Position numbers and translations under genes: made by a program | Notes under the pieces: model-generated | Databases searched by the model: none | The model's input: only the letters and a program-made list of their open reading frames with translations | Told to the model about the DNA's origin: nothing | Part shown: piece after piece, positions 36,882 to 49,500 of the stretch | Layout of the letters: the number at the start of each line of letters is the position of its first letter | How positions within the stretch are numbered: the first letter of the stretch is position 1 | DNA from: Sipunculus nudus | Lineage: Eukaryota; Annelida; Sipuncula; Golfingiida; Sipunculidae | Length of the DNA: 64,000 nt | Reading direction: 5' to 3' | Assembly: GCA_026874595.1 (NCBI GenBank) | Contig: CM049314.1 | Location: forward strand, 9,416,729 to 9,480,728

Positions 36882-39800
36882 TGGTTTGTTTGTCTGCACT
36901 GTCCTGGCCACAATTTTGCCACAATCACCTTGAAACTTTCAGAGATGATGGAGAATTTCTAGGTGCCCTATTGTTTTTGGTTAAAATAGGTTAAAGGTCA
37001 AGGTCAAGGCCATCGAAAATCCTCGAAACCTTATTTTCCTCATAACTTGGTCAAAAATTGTCGTATCAACCTCATTCTTACCCCATTTTGTTCGTCTTTC
37101 CATTGCCCATATCCTGGTATGATCAACCTTTGTTGGCCTTGTGTCACCTTGTCAGTATGTCTGTCTGTTTCAGGGTTGTTGTCAATTTTGTCAACGGCCT
37201 TGTTGTTCTTTCTGACATTTAGCACTCTCCTGCCCACAATTTTGCCACAATCACCTTGAAACTTTCAGATATGATGGGCAACCAAAATTCTAGGTGCCCT
37301 ATTGTTTTTGGCCCAAATAGGTCAAAGGTCAAGGTCGAGGTCATCAAAAGTATACAAAACAGGTTTTTCTTCATATCTTTGTAACTGTTAGTCGTATCTA
37401 CTTGAACTATAGCTCATTTTAATCGTCATCCAATGGCCTTTCTTCTGGTGGGTACTTGACTCAAATTTGCCGTTTCCATGGTAACACATTTTCGGGGGAA
37501 AAATATCATATTTGAAAATCAATGGACTAATTTGTCAGTTTTAATGCTAGAGAGGTCTAGTTTTTTTCCATTAGGTTGCATTCGTTTAATACTACATGAT
37601 TTTATTAAAAGTCTGGCAATATCTCGTAAGATAGCTCATCAAACGAGATATTTCGAGATTTCATTAATCTTGCCCTGGAGGCCCCAGTTTTGCAGGAATT
37701 TTTTTAAAACTGATATATTTCAAGTCTTACCCTCGTATTTCAAATTTGTTTTTTTTCATTTTTTTGGATAGGGCCGCTAGGGGGCGCTGGATGCGAACCT
37801 CCCCAACATCATATATTTTGGCCATATCTCCAAAATTATAAGCCTCAATTACATAAACTATAGCTTATTTTCTTCCTCTGAGTCTTCTCCATAACCTGGT
37901 GTAGTCATCTGGTCACAATTTTGTGTCACTTTGTCAGTGTGTCTGTCTGTTTGATCGTTGTCCTCAAATTCGCCTGCTTGCTCTTGCGTCTCACATATAG
38001 CATTCTACAGCCCACAGTTTTGAAAGAATCCTTTTGAAACTATTACATCTTAAGTCTTACACTAATATCTCGAAACCAATTTTTCATTTTCTGGATATGG
38101 CCGCTAGGGGGCGCTGAACTCGAACCTCTCCCAACATATCATGCTTTGGCAATATCTCCAAAACTATAAACCTCAGTTATATAAACTGTAGCTTTTTTCT
38201 TCCTTTGAGTCTTCTGCATACCTTGGAGTAGCCATCTGGACTCAATCTCGAGTCACTTTGTCAGTGTGTCTGTCTGTTTGTCAGTTGTTCTCAAATTCGC
38301 CTGCTTGCTGGTTCTTGCGTCTCACATATAGCATTCTATAGGCCACAGTTTTGATGGAATCCTTTTGAAACTATTACACCTTATGTCTTACACTAATATC
38401 TCGAAATAAATTTTTCATTTTCCGGATATGGCCACTAGTGGGCGCTGCACACAACCCTCACACACATACCATTGTATTGGCCATATCTCTACACCCAAAG
38501 CCTCAGTTACATAAACTATAGCTTATTTTCTTCCTTTGAGTCTTCTCCATAACCTGATTAAGGCATGTGGTTTCAATCTTCTGTCACTTTCTCAGTGTGT
38601 CCATCTGTTTGTCCGTTATCCTCAAAGTCGCCTGCTTGCTGGTTCTTACGCCTTACATATAGCATTCTACAGGCCACAGCTTTGACGGAATCCTTTTGAA
38701 ACTGGGACATCTCATGTCATACTCTAATAATACGAAACGCGTTTGTCGTTTTTGGAATATGTCCGCTAGAGGGCGCTACAGTCGAACCTCCAAAGTATAT
38801 CATTAATTCGCCATACCTCCAAAACTATTAATCTAAATTACATAAATTATAACTCATTTTCTTCCTTTGAATCTTCTCCATAACTAGGTTAAGTCATCTG
38901 GTGTCAATCTTGTCTCACAAAGTCAGTATGTCTGTCTGTTCGTCTTTTGTTGTCGGCTTTGTCTGCTTGCCTGTTCTTTTGTCTCATATGTCATTCTACT
39001 GGCCACATATTCTCAGCAATGGCCCTGAGAGTCATTCCATTGATAGAAAACCGACAAAATGTTCTGTCTGTCCGTCTGTGTTTCACTTCCGATTTCCGGC
39101 AAGCGTTCGACCTATGGTCGTCTAGTTTTTAGATATTTATTGTTTTGCAGATTTAAGAGATATATTTTTGTGGTAAAAAATAAATAAACATTTGTATGCA
39201 TGATGTGGTGTTATCTGACAAGATTGAGATTTATGATGATGCAGTTGAGAATTATGAATCAACTTTTATATTCAGATATATATGTTAAATTGGAAATGTA
39301 TAGAAATATAAACTTAAATTAGAAAATAATTGATGTGATAAAAAAATGAGGATTTAATACAAACATTTGTTCATTATTTTCCTGCCTCAGCAGAATTTGA
39401 GATCAGGCTTTGTTTGCCCTGTTTTATGTTGTTTATTAGCTCTATTTCAACTGTATACATTTCATTAAAAAAATACATATATATTTAATAATATATATTA
39501 TACAAAAAAATAGATCCAATTGAACAAATGTGTAAACTTCTGAAATGTCAACAGTTAATCGAAAAAACAACTAATGATCATGGTAATAGTACAGATCATT
39601 TGTTCACAAACTGCTCACATGCTTTAGTTTTAACATTAGGAAACACATGGTCAGGTCACAAAATATTTTTTGCAACAATTTCTTGCTCATCAATACAAAC
39701 CAGTCATATAAACCAACCATGGCCTTTATTACCTCTTCCTCTTACACTTTATCTCCATTTAATATTATTTTAGATTTTTACCTTCAAGGTTAACGTCAGC

Positions 39801-42800
39801 TGAGCACAGTGACCCATAGGTCCCTTGTTCTTTCTTTAAGCCAATGACTATTGCAAAAACACATGCACATATCTAAAATTTCTAAAAACAACCACTGAAG
39901 GTGCAAAAAAACTGATTGTAGCTTTTCTTATTACAATCATCAAGTTAAAATTTCTCTTTTTTTCTGAAAGATATATTGAGATTAGCATTTTCTTGACCCT
40001 TAATTACCAGTGTTTTTTTGCATGTTTACCAGAAGTAGTCTGACTTTGTCTATTTCTGCCAGTTGCATGAGCACTGTTAAGACTCTGGCTAGTTTGTAAT
40101 CAGTTTTACCTTATTTGTGTTATCCATGAACACAGATGAAGAGAATAGGATCTTAGTGAAGCCAGTGAATAAATCAGTAAGTACTGTTAAGAGCTTGGGG
40201 TAACAATTATTTTGTCCACAGGAGGGTATGTAACCTCATGAGTGCCATAGCAATGCGGAGAGTGAAAACACAAACAGTCAATGGTAAACCTCTAGTCAAG
40301 CTACCTGAGCGGAGAGTGTACATGGAGAAGATTGTCATGAATGCAGAGGAGAGACAAATCTATGATGCCATGCAGAAGGAAGGAAAACTCATCATCTCCA
40401 GGTGGGAATAAATAAGTTTGCTAGTGTATATATAAAGTGAAGGAAGCTGAGTTCATAATGGGGATTTTTAAGTAGTCTAATATTATCTGAAATTAAAAGT
40501 GATGAAGAGGGTTAGACAGATGGGTGATATGATCTTAATTGAAGAATGTGTAGTTTTTAAATGTGAAATATACTTAATAACCTGTTAGTAGTTTTCTCTG
40601 AATTGAATTTCGTTCATGTTCATATTACATTTTGTCTTTAATATCATGGTCTCTCATTTAAAAGGACACCAACTCGACTTACACATCATTATTTTTGTCT
40701 TCATTGAAAAGGCACAAGATTAAATTCAATAGCAGATTTTGTCGATTCAGTCTCTCCATCTGTCACCCTGTCTTGAATTCACTTTATGCAATAACTCCTC
40801 ACTTCAATATTTTATTTTGCACAAATGTGAACCCGTGTTACCATGACCAGGACGATCACTGATCAGATAACAAAAACATTTGTGTGAGATATATCCAGGC
40901 TTGAGTTGAAGGTCAAAGTGAGTCATCAGTCAAAAGGTCAAGGTCACAAACAAAAATAAAGTCATGGTGATTTGTCCCAAGTTCAGAGAGAGCATCCTGA
41001 GTCAGTACTATTTGATTGTCAGTGTAATCAAAATGATTATTCAGCCAGTTACAGATACCTGTTCTCTCCTCATCAGATGGTATCGTCAGGGTACCCTGCT
41101 GCATCACTATGGACAGGTATTAGCCATCTTGATGAGACTTCGTCAAATCTGCTGTCATCCATCCCTCGTCGCCAAGGCAGCCCAGTCCCTGGCAGACACT
41201 TTAGGTGAGTTGAGCAGAATTCAAGATGGATTTATAATCAGCAACAGTAGTACTGATATATATGATAGTTAATGCAGTTAATGTCCATACCCATATTGTT
41301 AAATAACAGACAAAAGAAAATAAATCCTGTATAAATTTCTCAATGTGCAGTATTATAAAACACTACATGCACAGAAATTGACTAGTCTGTAATGCTGTTA
41401 GTAATAGCAAATCAAATTAAATGATTTTCTGTTGTCTGGGTATGAAGGCTGCAACTTCATGTTTCTGAGTAGCCTTAATATGCCATTATTCTAAGAAATA
41501 AAAGTTGCATGTAATAAGTTTAATTAAGCTCAAAAAGATTAGAATTAAAAATGTAACCCTTCATTTTAGTCACCACTGTTTAGGGCCACCTTAGCCAGCT
41601 TGTGCCTACAAACATTTCTCTGTTGTACCACCAGGTGCTGTTGATGACCAGAGTGTTGGTAAGGAAGGCGGGGCTATACCAGATGATGTCAGACAGAAGT
41701 TGATTGACAGCTTGATGTCAGTGCTGAACTCAGGGTCAGAGGAAGAGTGCTCCATCTGCTTAGACCCCTTGAAAGGACCAGTTATCACACAGTGTGTTCA
41801 TTTTTTCTGTCGTGCGTGTATTGAGGCAGTTATTCGAACAGAGCAGGTAGGAACTATTTTATTCCTCTATAAGAGTAAAAATATCCATTCTGTTTAAAAA
41901 AGAAATTTCAATCTATTTTTAATCATTTTATTTGTAATTTCATATAACCGGGCAATAAGAAAAACAGAATAAAACTAAGAATATCAAAAAAACTAGAAAA
42001 TGGGGACCCGTTGGGTCCTGTGCAAAGGAAGGGTATATTGCCTCGAGGTTTTGTGGCTAGACTGGTAAGGTAGCCAGTTTCCTAGACCTGAAGGTAGCTA
42101 TGTTTGTGGTAATGGACCAAGGTGAAGGTCAGCATTGGCGAGGGTGTTGTGATGTTGGGCCACCATGCTGTGATGTGATGCTGCCAGGAATTCAATTGTG
42201 TGCAAGAAGAAGGGCCAAGTTGTGTTTATTCTTTAAGTTAGGGCATATAACTGATGCTGATAGCAAAACTGGCCCACTGCATGGCCCCAGTTCTGCGGAT
42301 GTTCTGGGACAAATATACAGACGGGAAACTTTTAGTAGTATGTTGAAGATAGATATATTGTTTGGTATGATTTCACATATCTACTCAACCTTGATTAAAT
42401 TGGGGCGGATGCATGTTAGTGGTTAAGGCATCAAACTAAGAGCCCCAGTTGAAACCCTGCCAGTAGCTGATACCATGATAGAACCTCAGAGGTTGTCTTG
42501 TATCTTAATGGTGTCTAATGAATACCAGAAAAAACCCAGCCCTATGCACATAAAAATAACTAAAGGCTGGTCTGTTACATCCTCTTGATTGGACAGTGTA
42601 AACTAATGTTCTTAGACATATGAATATAACTGACTTCTGAGTTCTGGATCCACCAATGAACTGACCCGCTTAATGTCCTAATCTTGTTTCTGATCTTAAA
42701 ACTTAATGTACCAGTATCTAGATAAACTTGTTGTGACACCATTTTTCAATTACCCATGAAGATAAAATATTTAAGATTTTTCTGCTCTGGTTACTTAATC

Positions 42801-45800
42801 ATCCTGAGTTCTATATTTTAGTTGGGTTCATATATCATTTTATACAGAGGAAAGAGACAATTCTTGGAGTAAATTTCTTTTGTAAGAAAAGTGTGATATC
42901 TAAAGTTAGATATAAAGTTGATATACATATATAATGTGACATACTATGGTATACCCACAGTCTTGCAATCCGTCTGTCTGTTAATTATTAGTGACACTAC
43001 AATAACTTAAGTCAAGGCGTCTGTGGATATTTACAAAACTCACCATAACTACCTACCAATAGTTTATCTTGCTCACATTATGCATATTTTATGTTGTCAG
43101 AGGTCTCCAGGCTACTTTGTGGTTTGACTGCAATGACTATACATTAACATGATGCATTTTAATGAACCTGAAGAGAACTATAAACTATAATATCTTGCCT
43201 TATCTAGATTCCCACCAAAACCCAGGCATATTTAATGAGGTCAGAGGTCACTTGACTGGTGGCATCGAGATAACTTTATGCATGTTTAAGGTGTTCTTGT
43301 TTTCCAGTCTGATAAGGTGTTACCATGTACAGGGGCCTGTCACACAGAAAATCAACATATATTGCTATAGTGAGGTTTCATTGACATCAGTGACAGCCTG
43401 TTTTAAAGTTTTAGTTTAAAAAATTTGTTTTTCCGTTCTGCAGCCAAACGCCACCTGTCCATTGTGTCGTCGGACCATCTCAGCTGACACATTGGTAGAG
43501 GTGCCGCAAGAGCAGAAACCAGAGGAAGAATCCCCAGAGAAAACACCAAGCACTTGGCAGTCAAGTTCAAAGGTTAGTATGACTGGCAAAAGTCTGGCAT
43601 TTCCTTACAGAAGTTCGAAGTTTAACTTGATTCGCATATTTTTTTTAATATAGCATAAGCTGCTGTGAGATTTTCTATTATTTGAAATTCTACCAACCAC
43701 CATTGTGGGTGTTGCTACTCTTACTCAAGATACTGGTCTCTTCTGTGCCACTACAGGTTAAATTGCAACCAACTTTCTCAACAGCTAGATTTCTGCCTTG
43801 GCTCTGTCCTTTGTGTAAAGTCATGTCATGTTTCCTTGCTCTTGGTCAAACCAAAAACAGGTCAAAACTTGTTTGATTCATTCCCTGCAAGCATTTCAAA
43901 TGCATTCGGATACTGGCACTTGGTGTGCAGGATAAAATATGGATTTCACGTTACAGATGCCTAACGTCAAGCTGCAGCTCTTGACTTAAACCAGATGTTT
44001 GTTAGTGGGGTCAAAGTAGCTTGCAACACAATACTGTTCTGCTTGTCATTCTAACACAAGGTGTGTCCAGCAGTTTTTAGCCCACAGCCCTTAAGCTGAT
44101 GGGCTATTGTTGACCATTAACTTTTACCTTGTGAGAAGGATATCTCTCAAAGGATTCACCATACCAAAATAATTTCTTCAGTGCAGATGTATACTGACAA
44201 AATCTCGGTCAAATTCGAAGATTGTGACCTTGACCTACTTTACAAGGTCACAAAGCTTATAATGAAAAAAAAACTTAGGAGCTTATTTCTCAGGAACCAC
44301 TGGGTGGATTGTTATGAAACATGGAATGGTCATTGGAACTAATGGTCTGTAACTGCTGCATTAGTTTGAGGGTGCCACCTACAATTTCCAATTTTTAATG
44401 AATTTTTATCCAATTATTCAGCTTTGGCCTTGTGAGCGGGATATCTCTGAAAGCATCCAACACAGGAATATATAAACAAAATCTCAATCATATTTGAAGG
44501 TGGTTGACCTTGACCAACTTTTCACAGAGCTAATTTCTCGGGAACCATTGGGTGGATTGTTATGAAAAATGGTATGGTCATTTGCCTTGATGATTTCTAA
44601 GTGCAGTATGAGTTTGCGAGTGCCAGACTTGCAAAGGTACCACATACCTCTCTAGTTCAAATTTTCAGTGATACATCCATGTGAGAACAAATATTTCATA
44701 CTTGTTACTGTTACCAGCCATAAACACTGTTCTTTTGGCTGAGGGCTTTTGTCATTGGTATCTTTCAGGTTAATTTGTGGTCTTCTTTTCTTCACCTCTC
44801 ACCATCTGCCTACCAGCATGGCATATTTTTGTGTAAAGAGCAGAAAACTCATTATTTAGAGCATATTGTCATCCTTCCTAGTCAGTTGAAGACCTTAAAT
44901 GAGCACACTTTTTATATATTCTACACAGCACAAACTGAATTCTGATCTGCATCTTACTTTGTTAGCAGAAGGAAGGCAATAAGTGAATAAAAAGTGTTGT
45001 AAGAAATAACATGACCAGAACAGTAAAAAAGGTATACTGATTAAGTAATATATGATTTAGTGTTTGTACTGTTTTGAATATATCATTGTATCCGCCAAAA
45101 CGAAGTTTTGCGGATACTATGTTTTTGACCGGGTTCCGCCGTCGCCGCGTTCGTTTCCGGAGAACTCCTCTGAGACTACTGGACAGATTTTTCCTAAACT
45201 TACACAAATTATCGGGTCACATGTGAACTGGTGCCTAACCAAGTGAACTTGACCTCTGACCTTTCGTCTCTGCCCAGCGTCCGTTTGTGCATCTGTTTCC
45301 ACACATAAACCCATATATCTCGGGAACCGTTTGACCGATCCGGAAAAAAAATTTACGCAAATGTAGCCCTGGGATAGCTTAATAACATACACAACAAAAG
45401 GTGGTGCCACCTGCAACCATGTTTGCACAGTGTCCATCTGTTCATCTGCCTGGGGTTAAAATCACTCATATCTCTGCAGTGGTTTGACTAATTCACCTAA
45501 AATTCGGCATGCATATACATCCTAGATAGCTTTCTCAATTTTATGACAGGTGGCGCCACCTACATTCACGTTAATGCTCCACACATAAACCCATATATCT
45601 CGGGAACCGTTTGACCAATCCAGAAAAAAATTTTACACAAATGTAGCCCTGGGATAGCTTTATAACATGAACAAAAATGGTGGTGCCACCTGCAGCCATT
45701 TTGGCACAGCGTCCATCTGTTTGTCTGCTGTGGGATAAAATCACTCATATCTCTGCAGTGGTTTGACTTTTCCACATGAAAATTTGCATGTGTATATATC

Positions 45801-46545
45801 TTGGATAGTTTCTCGTTCAAATAACAGGTGGCGCCACCTACAATCATGTTTATGTGGCAGAGATCCATTCTAATATTTAACACATGTAACTCTATATCCC
45901 CTTGCCACTCAATCCATGCCTCACTTCACCCGTCCTTCTCTGATTTTGGCGGATACACGTTGTCGCTTGTTGACTACCCGTATTCTAGTTCATAATGTAC
46001 CCATTATGTTATATATTAATTATTATGTGTATGGTATAGTGATTTCCTGCTTTGTGAATAGGTGTGTTATCAGTTCTTCATTATATATATGTGTAATCTT
46101 TTCTTCGTCGTTACATATATGTTGAAAAAAGGCTTATACTATATTTTTCTTATATTGAGTTTTATAATCATATTATTTTGTAATCATTAATAAAATTATA
46201 TCCATGCTGTCTGATTTTATATCAGACAAATGTCTGATTCAGCTCAGCACCATTTTTCGGTATCTGATTTAAATTAATATCAATGTATATTTTTAGGTGG
46301 ATGCACTGATAAACAGTCTGTTGATCCTGAGACAGGAGGACCCTTCCATCAAAAGTCTGGTCGTCTCGCAGTTCACCTCTCTCCTCAACCTACTACAGAC
46401 CCCGTTAGAGTAAGTTCACCTGAGTATTCTTATTCAGATTATACATCAGGGCTAATTAAAATGTCATACTAGTCATAGGCTAACAGAATATTATGAAACA
46501 AGACAACACAAGGTGTAACAGGTGCATCCATTTGCCATATGTGGA

Positions 46546-46595
<50 letters not shown>

Positions 46596-49500
46596 TCATC
46601 ATCATCTTTTGCACTGGAGACACCAGATTACATTATTTGTCATCTTTTTCACTGGAGCTACCATAATAAAAAACTAGTGATTTGCTTGAACCATATAATC
46701 AGTATCAGACTGGGGTGTGTTTTAGTTCTCTCTTTGAATGAGGACCAGTCTGAAAGGTTTTATATGAAATCTTGGGTATTAAATTTTATTTCAGTTCTCT
46801 TGAAAATGTTGTCTTAACATTATTTTTGCTAAAATAGTCTTCTGAAATTCCTGCCAAAATAGTTGTTTATTGCAAGAAAACCAAAAAATTGGATTTCAAG
46901 CATCGACATATTCCATCTCTGTGTCATTCCATGCACATATTCACTCGCTATAGCATGGAGGTCTCTCGTTTAATTATTTATTCTGAAAGTTTGAGGCTCT
47001 CTCTCAGTTTCAGGCAATGGGTATGTTCACAATGGTCAGATTCAAGGCAGTTTTAATTCATTTTGTCACTCCCACAACACTTCATTATTTTCAAGATTTT
47101 AAACTGCGACATGCCCATGTCACCTAATCACTGATAAGAAGAGAATGAACTTTGACAAGTGTAATACTATATTCTTGATGAAGAAAGCATAGGCCATTAA
47201 TATGTAATGGCACTAAATCCTCTTGATGAGAAACTTGAATATTACAAGGACTGTGTGGAATGACTGTTTTTTATCACAAACAGGCAGCATGGATTCCGCT
47301 TCGTCAAACTGGATGGTACCATGAGTTCCAAGAAACGCATAGCAGCCATTGAATCTTTCCAGGATCCAAGCCCCGTCTCCCCAACCATCCTCCTCCTGTC
47401 ACTCAAAGCGGGAGGAGTCGGCTTGAACCTTGTCGCAGCATCCAGAGTGTTCCTTCTGGACCCAGTGAGTAGAGGATATATCATTTGTTTACTACAAGTT
47501 AGCTGAGCTGTAAAGGATGCAATTCAGCTAAGCTATAAAGACTAAAAAATAATTCAGCTTTATCTAGACCATAAGTCAGCTGAGCTTTATCCAGACCATA
47601 ATTCAGCGCAGCTATATCTGGAACATAATTCAGCTAAGCTATATCTAGACCATAAGGCAGCTCAGTTATATCTAGAACATAATTCACCTCAGGTATATCG
47701 AGACCATAATTCAGCTCAGCCTTATCTAGACCATAAGTTATCTCAGATATATCTAGACCACAACTCAGCTCAGCTATAAAGACCAAGTCGCCTATACAGA
47801 TTGACCTAGAGCTCTCTATGGGTTTGTCATCTGTTTACAATGTATATGTTAAAGCCATTAAAGCTACTGACTGCAATTTGCATACTGTTTACCTGGGGAA
47901 AGGGCATTTTATTTTGCTTTAAACTAGGTTTTTGTGACCGAATTTCTTTGAGTTACAGACCAAAGTTTTTAAACACTGGAGAAAACTCTTGGTATTCTAA
48001 GTGTTTGGTAAATATCATTCAAGGATTCATGAACAATGAAATGTTAACAAGTAAAACTATACAAAATTATTCTGAATTGATGACTGTATCATTTAATGTT
48101 AAAGGTCACAAGCATTAAAGATTTGCCATTTTGGAAACAACTCCAAACTGCATTTTAAGACTCAGATGCTCATATTTTCACCTTAGAAATGTATATGTAA
48201 GTGAAATATCTCTCATGAAAATTGTGTACTGTGACTAAACAAGTTTGTTTTTATCAACAGGCATGGAACCCTGCCACAGAAGACCAGTGCTTTGACAGAT
48301 GTCACCGTTTGGGACAAACTAGAGATGTCATCATTACCAAGGTAACACCTATTATTTTTTGTATCAAATTTTACAGTTTGCCTTCATAATTCAGGAGATC
48401 TGAGGATTGTTGTATTCATATAAATATATGGAACATCAAATATACATATATAAATGTATTTTGTCATGTAGATATGTGGTGTGAAAGGAGATGTTAAAAA
48501 GTCACTTGAAAAATATACATTCAGATTTTTTATGCCCCCGCCACTTTGTGGCGGGGGCATATAGTTTTACCCATGTCCGTCATTCCAGATCAAACAGTTG
48601 TACGGACTTTTTTTCGCAATGCCTGCAGATATTGGCCTGATTTTTGGTGTGTGGGCAGATAATGACCAGTTACAGATCGAGTTCGCGTTTGTTCCGGTTG
48701 ACCTACTTTTGACCGTTTTACGGCTCCTAAACTTAGAAAATTTCATGAAAAATAGAAATTTTCATGACAAATACACATGTACGGACTTTGTTTCGCAATG
48801 CCTGCAGATATTGGCCTGATTTTTGGTGTGTGGGCAGATAATGACCAGTTACAGATCAAGTTCGCGTTTGTTCCGGTTGACCTACTTTTGACTGTTTTAC
48901 AGCTCCTAAACTTAGAAAATTTCATGAAAAATAGAAATTTTCATGACAAATACACATGTATGGACTTTTTTTTGCAATGCCTGCAGATATTGGCCTGATT
49001 TTTGGTGTGTGGGCAGATAATGACCAGTTACAGATCGAGTTCGCGTTTCGTCCCGGTTGACCTACTTTTGACCGTTTTACGGCTCCTAAATAGAAATTTT
49101 CATGACAAATACACATGTACAGCAGTTTTTAGCCCTCAGCTCATAGGCTGATGGGCTATTGTCGTCACCCAAGCTGTCCGTCTGTCCATCTGTCTGTCCG
49201 GTGTCTGTCCGTCCATCCTTCCGTTCCGCGTCTGTTAACTTTTACCTTGTGAGCAGGATATCTCTAAAAGGATTCACCGTTGGAATTTTTATTTCATCAG
49301 TGAAGATGTATATTGATAAAATCTCGGTCAACTTCGAAGATGGGTGACCTTGACCCATTTTTAGCTCAGCTGACTGAAAGTCATCTGAGCTATAGCGATC
49401 ACTCTTTGTCCGTCGTCTGTCTGTCCGTCTGTCCGTCTGTTAACCAGGCACAAATCGTAACCGCTAGACGTAGAACCTTGTACCTTGGCATTCTGAGAGG

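Larger units (their letters stand above)
34740..39125 (+). mobile_element. Family D (HINE-like) with CTCF-motif cores
   Basis: Starts with the GCTTGCCGGAATC-AAA-GATTTCGGCAAGC hairpin and TGTCTGTTTG repeats; ends TTTCCGGCAAGC, a GACCTATGGTC hairpin and CTAG (39122-39125), flanked T|T. A second start hairpin at 36796 shows it is compound. Two kinds of core: about six 147-bp units (35985-36790) and about four 330-bp units (37771-38778) carrying CTCF-like sites. Runs of AGGTCA follow each start. No transposase frame. Confidence 0.75.
30197..39827 (+). mobile_element. Family B element split by two nested insertions (intron 17)
   Basis: Three pieces join as the unbroken copy at 20336-22242: 30197-30892, 34299-34739 and 39126-39827. 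The first gap holds another family B element (30893-34298), the second a family D element (34740-39125). Both sit at T runs. It ends CAGCTGAGCACAGTGACCCA and CTTG. Accounts for nearly all of the 10.2 kb intron. Confidence 0.75.

Noticed and set aside
42100-42426. 108-residue plus-strand frame in intron 20
   Set aside because: Overlaps a tRNA-like repeat, has no domain signature and lacks conserved neighbours.
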